Assembly: GCF_011759385.1 (NCBI RefSeq)
Contig: NZ_JAARLY010000006.1
Location: 186,001 to 250,000 of the forward strand
Reading direction: 5' to 3'
Length of the DNA: 64,000 bases
Source of the DNA: Oleiagrimonas sp. C23AA
Lineage (GTDB): Bacteria; Pseudomonadota; Gammaproteobacteria; Xanthomonadales; Rhodanobacteraceae
This document shows, one piece after another, positions 43,358 to 52,293 of the stretch (its first letter is position 1; every line of letters begins with the position of its first letter). Below the pieces are notes generated by a model. The model made no database searches. It was not told where the DNA came from and worked only from the letters and a program-made list of their open reading frames with translations. A program made the translations under genes and the position numbers.

Positions 43358-43371
43358 TGGAAACGATTACA
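43358..43371. promoter_or_regulatory. LacI-family operator before the beta-glucosidase-glucokinase operon
   Basis: TGGAAACGATTACA on the plus strand, 13 of 14 identical to the operator before the LacI-type gene at 34808. It lies in the divergent region between bglB (start 43320) and the ABC ATPase gene (start 43530), so it may control both. Confidence 0.78.
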
Positions 43372-43529
43372 TGTCAGAATACCGGAGCCGGCCGGTGAAT
43401 GCACTGCGCACTGGCGCCCGGCCGTCGCTGCGGGCAGCATGAAGCAGGCCGGTTTCGCTCGCGCGCCAGGCCATAGGCGGCGCGCGGCAGCAGCGGTTGG
43501 CACATCACTCGGAGGCTATTCCCCGCATC

Positions 43530-44624
43530 ATGGCAAGCGTCAGTCTGGACAACGTGCACAAGGTCTACGACGACGGCCAGGTGGCAGTCGAGGAAGCCTC
43601 CTTCCACGTCGACAGTGGTGAACTGCTGGTACTGGTGGGCCCGTCCGGCTGCGGCAAGACCACGCTGCTGCGCATGATCGCCGGGCTGGAGGCGATGACC
43701 TCGGGCACGCTGAGCATCGGCGACACCATCGTCAACGAGGTCGAGCCCAAGGACCGCGACATCGCCATGGTGTTCCAGAACTACGCGCTGTATCCGCACA
43801 TGAGCGTGGCCGAGAACCTGGCCTTCGGACTGAAATTGCGCGGGCATGGCCGCGAGGTGATCGCGCGGCGTGTGGCACAGGCGGCCGAGACGCTGGGTAT
43901 TTCCGCGCTGCTGGCACGGCGCCCGGCACAGCTTTCCGGCGGTCAGCGCCAGCGCGTGGCGCTGGGCCGTGCACTGGTACGTGAGCCGGCGGTGTTTTTG
44001 CTCGATGAGCCGCTGTCCAATCTGGATGCGCGCCTGCGCACGCGCATGCGCGTGGAGATTGCCCGGCTGCATCGGCGCCTTCGCGCGACCATGATCTACG
44101 TCACCCACGACCAGGTCGAGGCGATGACGCTGGGTCAGCGCATCGTGGTGCTCAACGAGGGCCGCATCCAGCAGGTCGACACGCCGATGGCGTTGTACGA
44201 ACGCCCGGCCAACCTGTTTGTTGCCAGCTTCCTGGGCAGTCCGGCGATGAATGTGTTCACCGGGGTGCTGAGCTGCCGCGATGATCATCATGCCGAACTG
44301 GTGATGCCTTCGCGCACGCTGGACCTCGGCCGCGTGCCGGCCGCTTTCAGCCATTGGCACGGCCGTGAACTGGCTCTGGGTTTGCGTCCCGAGGAGCTGC
44401 TGCCCGGTGGGGCGCCCCCCGGCCTGGGCGGGTTCGAGGCCTGGCTGGATGTGGTCGAACCGGTCGGCAACGAGGCCTTTCTCAACCTGAGCCAGGATCA
44501 CGCACCGGTGGTCAGCCGCATTGCCGCGCGTCCGTTGCCAACCGCGCATCAGGCGCTGCACCTGCATTTCGATGCCGCGCGCCTGCATGTGTTCGATGCC
44601 GGCAGCGGGCTTCGCCTCAACTAA
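43530..44624 (+). CDS. ugpC: ABC sugar transporter ATP-binding protein, UgpC/MalK/MsmK-like
   Basis: Predicted 364-residue ATPase. The nucleotide-binding domain has Walker A GPSGCGKTT (about residues 38-46), Q-loop VFQNYALYPHM, signature LSGGQRQRVALGRAL, Walker B VFLLDEPLSNLD and the H-loop IYVTHDQVEAMTL. A C-terminal TOBE/regulatory domain follows (about 240-364). It is the only sugar-type ATPase in the window and should energise the importer at 37743-40746. The GGAGG upstream sits 14 bp before the ATG, rather far, but MASVSLDNVHKVY is the family N-terminus. Confidence 0.93.
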   Translation: MASVSLDNVHKVYDDGQVAVEEASFHVDSGELLVLVGPSGCGKTTLLRMIAGLEAMTSGTLSIGDTIVNEVEPKDRDIAMVFQNYALYPHMSVAENLAFGLKLRGHGREVIARRVAQAAETLGISALLARRPAQLSGGQRQRVALGRALVREPAVFLLDEPLSNLDARLRTRMRVEIARLHRRLRATMIYVTHDQVEAMTLGQRIVVLNEGRIQQVDTPMALYERPANLFVASFLGSPAMNVFTGVLSCRDDHHAELVMPSRTLDLGRVPAAFSHWHGRELALGLRPEELLPGGAPPGLGGFEAWLDVVEPVGNEAFLNLSQDHAPVVSRIAARPLPTAHQALHLHFDAARLHVFDAGSGLRLN

Positions 44625-44678
44625 AGTCGAAGCCGATCCAGGGCGGCATGGCGCCGCATGGGCGTGGGGTCGCGGTGA

Positions 44679-45737
<1,059 letters not shown>

Positions 45738-45762
45738 CCACACCGCGGCGGCGCATCGATGC

Positions 45763-45778
45763 GTCATGGGCGCATGAC
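45763..45778. repeat. Palindrome between hemB and the CPA2 antiporter gene
   Basis: GTCATG-GGCG-CATGAC, perfect 6-bp arms with a 4-bp spacer, overlapping a -10-like CATAAT (45778-45783) ahead of the antiporter start. Operator or small hairpin. Confidence 0.4.
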
Positions 45779-45813
45779 ATAATCGAACGCGGGGCCTTTC
45801 GGAGCACAAACGC

Positions 45814-47622
45814 GTGCACTCGCATCATTTCCTGCAGTCAGCGGTGATCTTCCTGCTGGCGACGGTCGTTGCCGTGCCACTGGCCAAGCGTTTCCGCCTT
45901 GGCGCGGTGCTCGGCTACCTGCTGGCCGGCATGGTCATCGGCCCCTCGTTGCTGGGCCTGGTTGGCGATACCGAGCGGGTCGCACAGATCTCCGAGCTGG
46001 GCGTGGTACTGATGCTGTTCGTGATCGGCCTGGAGTTGTCGCCGCAGCGCTTGTGGGTGATGCGGCGGGCAGTGTTTGGCACCGGTCTGGCGCAGGTGGT
46101 GGTGTGTGCGGCGGCCATTTCCTGGCTCGGTCACGCCTGGGCGGGCATGGACTGGCGCGCTGCCGGCGTGGTCGGTGCCGCACTGGCGTTGTCGTCGACG
46201 GCGTTCGGGCTGCAGATTCTCGCCGAGCGCAAGGAGGCGGGCAGCGCCTACGGACGCCAGGGATTTGCCATCCTGCTGTTTCAGGATCTGGCGGCGATTC
46301 CACTGATCGCGCTGGTGCCGTTGCTGGGTCATATGGATGGCGGTCCGGTCTCGCCGTTTGACCTCGGCGCCATGGTGCGCGTGGTGGCGGCGATCCTGGC
46401 GGTGATGGTCGGTGGGCGCTACTTGCTGCGGCCGCTGTTTCGTGTGGTGGCGCGCACAGGCAGCGTCGAGGTGTCCACCGCCACCGCCCTGCTGGTGGTG
46501 ATCGGCACCGCCTGGCTGATGGCGCTGGTGGGGGTGTCCAGCACGCTGGGGGCGTTCCTGGCTGGCTTGCTGCTGGCCGACTCGGAATATCGCCACGAGC
46601 TGGAATCGCATCTGGAGCCGTTCAAGGGCCTGCTGCTGGGGCTGTTCTTCATCAGTGTCGGCATGTCGGTGGATCTGGGATTGCTGCTGCGCGAACCGCT
46701 GCTGGTGCTGGGGCTGGTGGCTGCACTGATTGCGCTCAAGGCTGTGCTCATCTGGCCGCTGGGACGTCTGTTCGGACGCCTTGGCGCGGCCGACGCGTTG
46801 CGACTGACAGCACTGCTGGCCAGTGGCGGCGAGTTCGCCTTCGTGGTGCTGGACCTGGCCTGGCGCGATCACCTCCTGGCCGATGCACAGCGCCATGTGC
46901 TGGTATTGGCGATTACCCTGTCGATGGCACTGACCCCGTTGATGGTGGCCGGGGTCGGTTCGCTGCTTGGCCGGCGCAAGCCGCGCCGGCAGCCGGAGTT
47001 CGACCGCATCGAAGCCGATGCGCCACGCGTGATCATCGCCGGTTTCGGTCGCGTGGGTCAGATCGTGGCACGTGCGCTGCGTGCGCAGGGCATTCCTTTC
47101 GTGGCGCTGGAAAATTCCGTGGAACAGGTGGAGTTTTCGCGCCGCTTTGGCGGTACCTCGCTGTTCTTCGGCGATCCGGCACGGCCCGAACTGCTGCGCG
47201 CCGCACAGGCCGACAGCGCCGAGGTGTTCGTGCTGGCCACCGACGATCCGGAAGCCAATGTGCGCACTGCGCGCCTGGTGCGGCGCCAGTTTCCACATCT
47301 GAAAATCGTCGCCCGCGTGCGCAATCGCCAGCATGCCTTCCGGCTCATGGATATGGGCGTCGACGAGCCGGTGCGCGAAACCTTTGACGGCTCGTTGCGC
47401 ATGACCGCCCAGGTGATGCGGGCGTTGGGCATGGACGAGCAGCGCGTCACCGCGCGCATCGATCGCTTTCGCGCCCACGACGAGAAACTGCTGCGTGATC
47501 AGCATCTGATCTACGACGACGAGACGGCGCTGGTTCAGACTTCGCGCGAGGCCTATCGTGATCTGCAGCAACTGTTCGAGGCCGACCAAGCACGCGAAGC
47601 CTCAGAATCATCAGGGACTTAG
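45814..47622 (+). CDS. kefB: CPA2 monovalent cation:proton antiporter, KefB/KefC-like
   Basis: Predicted 602-residue inner-membrane transporter with about 12 helices (residues 1-385) and a C-terminal TrkA_N/RCK domain (about 405-525; VIIAGFGRVGQIVARALRAQG). The membrane part has FVIGLELSPQRLW and STAFGLQILAERKE as in Kef proteins. Glutathione-adduct gating of the KefC kind is possible but not shown. It begins with GTG at 45814. The acidic C-terminus is SSGT-ended and probably disordered. Confidence 0.88.
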   Translation: MHSHHFLQSAVIFLLATVVAVPLAKRFRLGAVLGYLLAGMVIGPSLLGLVGDTERVAQISELGVVLMLFVIGLELSPQRLWVMRRAVFGTGLAQVVVCAAAISWLGHAWAGMDWRAAGVVGAALALSSTAFGLQILAERKEAGSAYGRQGFAILLFQDLAAIPLIALVPLLGHMDGGPVSPFDLGAMVRVVAAILAVMVGGRYLLRPLFRVVARTGSVEVSTATALLVVIGTAWLMALVGVSSTLGAFLAGLLLADSEYRHELESHLEPFKGLLLGLFFISVGMSVDLGLLLREPLLVLGLVAALIALKAVLIWPLGRLFGRLGAADALRLTALLASGGEFAFVVLDLAWRDHLLADAQRHVLVLAITLSMALTPLMVAGVGSLLGRRKPRRQPEFDRIEADAPRVIIAGFGRVGQIVARALRAQGIPFVALENSVEQVEFSRRFGGTSLFFGDPARPELLRAAQADSAEVFVLATDDPEANVRTARLVRRQFPHLKIVARVRNRQHAFRLMDMGVDEPVRETFDGSLRMTAQVMRALGMDEQRVTARIDRFRAHDEKLLRDQHLIYDDETALVQTSREAYRDLQQLFEADQAREASESSGT

Positions 47623-47682
47623 CGTGTGGCGTGGTGCGCCTCCAGACTGGACAGGAGCCTCCCCTCGGGTACACTCGGTCTG

Positions 47683-47712
47683 TCGAAATCGTAAGAACTT
47701 TCGATTTTCGAT
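47683..47712. promoter_or_regulatory. Repeated half-sites before the DUF3693 regulator
   Basis: An inverted repeat TCGAAA-N10-TTTCGA (47683-47704) is followed by an exact tandem repeat of TTTCGAT (47699-47705 and 47706-47712), then a -10-like TAGTATACA. This resembles a multi-site Cro/CI-type operator for the gene downstream. Confidence 0.55.
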
Positions 47713-47768
47713 CGGATAGTATACAGTTCGTCAACACGCTGGGGGCGTGGGCCCACATGGAGACAGAC

Positions 47769-48116
47769 ATGACTGCTACAACCGAATTGCTCGACCAGTA
47801 TCGTCAGGCCAAGGGCCTGAAGTCCGACAATGCCGCCGCACTGTCGCTGGGTGTGAAGCGTCAGACCATCAACAACTGGCGCATGCGTGGCTCGCAGGGA
47901 GAGCCGCACCTCATCGAACGCATGTGCGAAGCCCTGGAAATCGATCCGGCGCCGTGGTTGCTGCGCGCGTTGCGCGAGCAGTCGCACAATGCCAACAAGC
48001 TGGTCTGGGAACGCCTGACCCAGCGTCTGGGCTACGCCGCGGTGGCCCTGGTATCCGTTTTTGCCAGCAATGGCCTGCTCAGCGGCGACGGCCTGCTGGG
48101 TTCGGCACTGATGTAA
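47769..48116 (+). CDS. Cro/CI-like DUF3693 DNA-binding protein with C-terminal hydrophobic segment
   Basis: Predicted 115-residue protein. The N-terminal helix-turn-helix covers about residues 5-50 (DNAAALSLGVKRQTINNWRMRG), then EIDPAPWLLRALREQSHNANKLVWERLTQR matches the DUF3693 pattern known from filamentous phages of Xanthomonas (Cf1-like) and related chromosomal copies. The last 25 residues are hydrophobic and may anchor it to the membrane. The ATG at 47769 has GGAG 6 bp upstream; an earlier ATG is at 47757. No other phage gene is nearby. Confidence 0.7.
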   Translation: MTATTELLDQYRQAKGLKSDNAAALSLGVKRQTINNWRMRGSQGEPHLIERMCEALEIDPAPWLLRALREQSHNANKLVWERLTQRLGYAAVALVSVFASNGLLSGDGLLGSALM

Positions 48117-48176
48117 CCCACCGGCGAGGCCAGAAGTGCCTCACAGGTACCACCCCCTTGCCGCGTATGTAGAGTG

Positions 48177-48204
48177 GCCGGCCGACGTATCTCAGTCGGC
48201 CGGC
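48177..48204. terminator. GC-rich stem-loop overlapping the end of the ankyrin gene
   Basis: GCCGGCCGAC pairs perfectly with GTCGGCCGGC around an 8-nt loop. The ankyrin stop codon (48192-48194) lies in the loop. No T run, so its terminator role between the two converging genes is uncertain. Confidence 0.55.
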
Positions 48205-51200
48205 TGGGCGGGCTGACGCAAGGTCTGCCGCACGCTGGGCACGGCGCCTACGCCGCCCAGCTCCACCGCAATGTCCGCAAATCCCACCACCTGCGCCACT
48301 TCCGCCGGCGTGCGTCCGAAGCTGTCGACGGCATGGCGGTCGGCGCCGCGTGCCATCAGCAGGCGGGCCGGCGCCAGCAGGGCGTGCAGGGCACAGGCGT
48401 GCAGCGCGGTGACCCCGCGCGCATCGGCATGGGCCGGGTCGGCCCCGGCATCCAGCAATACGGGAAGCAGGGCGCCCAGATGAGTTGCATCGCTGGTGGC
48501 CGTGCCCGGCGCCATGTGAGCCCCCAATAGGGTCAGCAGTGGGCTCAATCCCTGGCGGGTGATGGCATTGACCGGGACTTCGTGCTTGAGCAGCGCATCC
48601 AGCAGGCGGCGACAACGCAGGCTGTCGCGACTCTGGAAGCAGAACTGGGCCGCCACGTGCAGCGCATTCTGGCCTTGCTCGTCACAGGCGTCGGCCTTGG
48701 CACCGCGCTCGAGCAGCAGTTCGACGATGTCCGGATGACCCAGCGCCGCCGCCAACAGCAGCGTGGTACCACCGCCGGGCAATGCCTGTTCGGCGCATGC
48801 TTGTCGCTCAAGCAAGGCGGTTACCGCGTCGGCATGGCGTCCGTGCACGGCAGCGGCGAGCGGCGTGACGCCGGATTCGGCGGCCAGTGCGGTGTCAGCG
48901 CCTGCCTCGAGCAGCGCCTGGATGCAGTCGTGATGACCGCCGCCGCACGCGTGCAACAGGGCGGTGGCGCCATGGTTGTCACGGGTGTCGGGGGCAAATC
49001 CCAGCTCCAGCAGGCGCGCCACGGCCTCGGCGTCGCCGGCGGCGGCGGCCGCTGGCAGGTCGATGGCGTGCAGACGGCGGCGCGGTAGCGACCAGGCACC
49101 GGACCAGCGCAACCAGTGCTGCAACATGCTGTCGCCCATTGCCATGGCCAAGCCCAGAGCGGTCTCGCCCTGCGCGTCGGCGGCTTCCGGATCGGCGCCG
49201 TAGTGCACCAGCACTCGCACCGCTGGCGCGGCATCCGTGCCATGCAGCAGTGCCACATGCAATGCGCTGCGGCCATGGCCATCACGCAGATTGGGATCGG
49301 CGCCACGCTCGAGCAGGGTCTCGATCAGGTCCTGGGCACGCAGGCGGCAGGCCAGATGCAGGGGGCTGGCGCCTTCTTCGTCGACGCCGAACGGATCGGC
49401 GCCGGCTTCGAGCAGGTTCTGCAGCAGCGTCATTGCTGCCTCGTCGTCGGGCTGGCAGCTGCGTAGCGCGCGGGCGATGAGGCCAGCGCCGGCGGACGTT
49501 GCGCCTGCTTGGCGAAGTTGGCTCAGCGCCGCGACATGGCTGCCAAAGTCATCCAGCAGCCGGTCAAACAGACGCGTGCCGCAAGCCAGTCGTGCTTCGG
49601 CGTCCAGTCCGTAGCGCAACAGCCACAGGCGGGCCTGGTCGTGACTGGCGTCAGCCAGCTCCAGGTAGATAGCAGCCAGCGCATGGGCCGGCCAGCTCGC
49701 CAGCGCCTCGCGGAAGGTGGCCGCGGTGCTCCACTGGCGCTGTCGCAGGGCGTCGGCCAGGTGCCGTGGGCCGCGGGTGGCAGCGTCGGGGGACGGCGCG
49801 TCATCGGTTTCAGTATCCCTGGCATCGTCCAGGCTGGCCGGGCGCGGCGAATCGGGGTCCATGAGTGCGACCAGATCCCAGCGCCCGGTGGTGGCGGCGT
49901 GGTCGAGCGGGCTGCGGTCGTCGCCGCTGTGCGCATGCGGATCGGCGCCGTGCTCGATCAGCGCGCGCACCGTGTCCAGCCGCGCGCGGCTGGACTGGCA
50001 GGCCAGACTCAGCGCATCTCGACCATAGCGGTCGCGAAGATGCGGATCGGCTTTGGCGTCCAGCAGTGCCTGTACCACGCTATCGGCGCCGACGCGGGCC
50101 GCCTCCATCAGCGCGGTGTTGCCGTTGTGGTCGGCCAGGTCCAGGCGTGCACCGGCGGCGATCAGGCTGCGCACGATGGCCGCGTGACCTTCGCTGGCCG
50201 CGGCGATCAGGGCGCTGCGGCCCTGCGTATCGACGGCGTCGGGCTTGGCCTTGTGTTTGAGCAGCAGCTTGATGCCATCGATGTCGTCTTCCGGCCCGCT
50301 GGCGGCGCTGACCAGGGCCGGCTCGCCACCGCCTGGCGCGGTCGCGGCGCGATGCTCCAGCAGAAAGGCCGCCAGCGGCCAGTTGCCGGCGCGGCAGGCC
50401 GCACCCAGTGGTGACACGCCGTGCCGGTCGAGCGCATTGATGGGTGCCTCGGCATCCAGCAATACTGCGGCCACATTGGGTTCGGCGCTGAGTGCCGCGC
50501 CATGAAGCGGCGTGCGCCCGTCCTGGTCGGTTACGGTCGGGTCGGCGCCGTTGGCCAGCAGCATCAGTACCGCTTCCGGGCGGCCGTGATAACTGTCGCG
50601 GGTGGCGGCCAGCAGCGGCGTCAGTCCGCCCTGGGCACGCTTGATGTCGGCGCCGGCAGCAATCAGCGCGCGCAACAGGCGGGTATCGGGCAGCAGTGCC
50701 GCCAGCGTGGTCACCGGACGGCGATCACGGGCCTGCGCATCGGGTTGCGCGTTGGGGTCGGCGCCGGCTTCCAGCAGAGCCAGGGCGCGTTCGATATCAC
50801 CCTGGCGCGCGGCCTCCAGCAGGGCGGCTGTATCGGCGCCGACATTGCGGGGCGGGCTCAGGTTTGGCGCGTCACCTGGCCCGCGGGGGTGTTCCCGGTC
50901 AGGTTCCGTCGCCGCCGGCTGCGCGGATGCGGCGGCGCTTGGCGTGCCTTCAGGCTCCTCTGTGTGGGCCGAGGAGTCGTGACCGTCGTGGGCTCTGGCG
51001 CCGCGGCGTTCGCACAGCATGACGCGAAGCGTGCGGTTGGCTACCACCAGACCGCCCAGTGGCAGCACCAGCACGCCGTAGAGGATCAGGCCGGCGGTAC
51101 GCATTTCCTCGGGCAGCACGCCGTAGGTGCCGGTCAGGGCCAGGCCGCCGAAGGCCATCACCAGAAGGCTGAAGGCCGCCGGCAGGAAGTGCGTGAAGAA

Positions 51201-51698
51201 ATGTTCTTCTGCCGAAAGATGGCGGGCGAAGCTCAGGCTGCGGCGCAGGGCGGTGAAAATCCATGAGCCCTGCTCCTGCGCTGGAAAGGCATCGTCCCAG
51301 ACAAACACCAGTCCGAACACGGGCCACAGTCGCCACAGCACCCCCAGCGACACGGCCAGCGCGCCCGACAGCAGTAGTGCCGCGGTAAGCGTAGCGGCAT
51401 GGGTCAGTACCACCAGTGGCCAGGCCACCAGCAGCAATACCAGTGCGGTATAGGCGGTGAACAGCACCATATGCGCCACGCCGCGGCGCAGCACCGTGTG
51501 CGTGAATCGCGGCTCTGGTTCGAAGCCGATCGCATGGCAGACCGCGGCCATGCTCAGCGAGTTGGCCAGCAGCAACGGGATCAGTACCAGTGGGTGCGTA
51601 CCGAAGGCGGCCAGAGCCACGGCGACCAGGGCCGGAGCAAACCAGAGCAGGGACTTGAGGCGGGACGGCTGATGATGGTGCGGTTTATTGGGCGGCAT
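48192..51698 (-). CDS. Giant ankyrin-repeat protein with N-terminal membrane domain
   Basis: Predicted 1168-residue protein. Residues about 20-235 contain roughly six hydrophobic helices. A charged linker (about 240-295, rich in Pro, Ala and Glu) leads to two blocks of ankyrin repeats, about 295-620 and 750-1155, recognisable by repeated GADPN..D..GRTPLH..A patterns such as DGRTPLHGAAL, QGRSALIAAASEGHAAIV and HGRSALHVALLHG. Between them is a repeat-free helical segment (about 640-745). Ankyrin arrays bind proteins; the partner is unknown. A GTG at 51722 is an alternative start; neither start has a clear RBS. Confidence 0.85.
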   Translation of the reverse strand: MPPNKPHHHQPSRLKSLLWFAPALVAVALAAFGTHPLVLIPLLLANSLSMAAVCHAIGFEPEPRFTHTVLRRGVAHMVLFTAYTALVLLLVAWPLVVLTHAATLTAALLLSGALAVSLGVLWRLWPVFGLVFVWDDAFPAQEQGSWIFTALRRSLSFARHLSAEEHFFTHFLPAAFSLLVMAFGGLALTGTYGVLPEEMRTAGLILYGVLVLPLGGLVVANRTLRVMLCERRGARAHDGHDSSAHTEEPEGTPSAAASAQPAATEPDREHPRGPGDAPNLSPPRNVGADTAALLEAARQGDIERALALLEAGADPNAQPDAQARDRRPVTTLAALLPDTRLLRALIAAGADIKRAQGGLTPLLAATRDSYHGRPEAVLMLLANGADPTVTDQDGRTPLHGAALSAEPNVAAVLLDAEAPINALDRHGVSPLGAACRAGNWPLAAFLLEHRAATAPGGGEPALVSAASGPEDDIDGIKLLLKHKAKPDAVDTQGRSALIAAASEGHAAIVRSLIAAGARLDLADHNGNTALMEAARVGADSVVQALLDAKADPHLRDRYGRDALSLACQSSRARLDTVRALIEHGADPHAHSGDDRSPLDHAATTGRWDLVALMDPDSPRPASLDDARDTETDDAPSPDAATRGPRHLADALRQRQWSTAATFREALASWPAHALAAIYLELADASHDQARLWLLRYGLDAEARLACGTRLFDRLLDDFGSHVAALSQLRQAGATSAGAGLIARALRSCQPDDEAAMTLLQNLLEAGADPFGVDEEGASPLHLACRLRAQDLIETLLERGADPNLRDGHGRSALHVALLHGTDAAPAVRVLVHYGADPEAADAQGETALGLAMAMGDSMLQHWLRWSGAWSLPRRRLHAIDLPAAAAAGDAEAVARLLELGFAPDTRDNHGATALLHACGGGHHDCIQALLEAGADTALAAESGVTPLAAAVHGRHADAVTALLERQACAEQALPGGGTTLLLAAALGHPDIVELLLERGAKADACDEQGQNALHVAAQFCFQSRDSLRCRRLLDALLKHEVPVNAITRQGLSPLLTLLGAHMAPGTATSDATHLGALLPVLLDAGADPAHADARGVTALHACALHALLAPARLLMARGADRHAVDSFGRTPAEVAQVVGFADIAVELGGVGAVPSVRQTLRQPAQPAD

Positions 51699-51743
51699 GG
51701 GGCGAGTATACGAATCGATCACGGAATTTGCGGTAATGCAGCG

Positions 51744-51995
51744 TTAACCGGTGAGGCCGGCGTCATCGCCCGGGGGCAGCTGAAGGTGCCAGCCACGCTC
51801 GCGCAGGTTGGCCAGCACCGTGGCCGCGTCCTCGCGTGGCAGCTGGCGCTCGACGCTCAGATCGATGTCCAGAACGAAGCGAAGCTCGCCCACCAGCTGT
51901 GCCAGTTCGTCAGGCAGTGCCTGCGCGCCGTCGCGTTCGCGCAACCAGACGTAGGTGTCGGCCTTGCGGCGACTGGCAAATACATAGCACTGCAT
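51744..51995 (-). CDS. YcgL domain-containing protein
   Basis: Predicted 83-residue protein with a YcgL fold: MQCYVFASRRKADTYVWL at the start and RERGWHLQLPP near the end, both typical. The family is widespread in gammaproteobacteria and of unknown function. The long in-frame extension to 52169 is rejected because GGAAGGAG lies 7 bp before this ATG. It is 45 bp upstream of the ankyrin gene on the same strand. Confidence 0.88.
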   Translation of the reverse strand: MQCYVFASRRKADTYVWLRERDGAQALPDELAQLVGELRFVLDIDLSVERQLPREDAATVLANLRERGWHLQLPPGDDAGLTG

Positions 51996-52116
51996 GGATT
52001 GTCTCCTTCCCGATCCGGGTACCGGTGCACGCTTCGCGCTGGCAACGACGTGCAAAACTGAAAGGGCGCGAGTGTAGGTGCAAACGCCCGCGCGCGCAGC
52101 CACCCTTGGCTTGGCT

Positions 52117-52211
52117 GTACGACCCGGGATCGTACGTTTATGCTGCGGTCGCACTTGCATCTGCGACATGTCGCGATCACAGTGCGGGCGCGGGCTTCAA
52201 ACATACGTATG
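52117..52211. promoter_or_regulatory. Two palindromes in the region before fadL
   Basis: GTACGA-N7-TCGTAC (52117-52135), with a CCCGGG core, and CATACGTATG (52202-52211) are perfect inverted repeats in the 298-bp gap between the YcgL and FadL genes. Both look like TetR-type operators. No other gene is visible in the gap. Confidence 0.5.
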
Positions 52212-52293
52212 AATTGCTGTTTGCGGCCCGGCTACACCCGATTCCAAGCGATGTCTTTACGAAAAAACGCGCATGAGTGCAGGAGCAAGCGTG

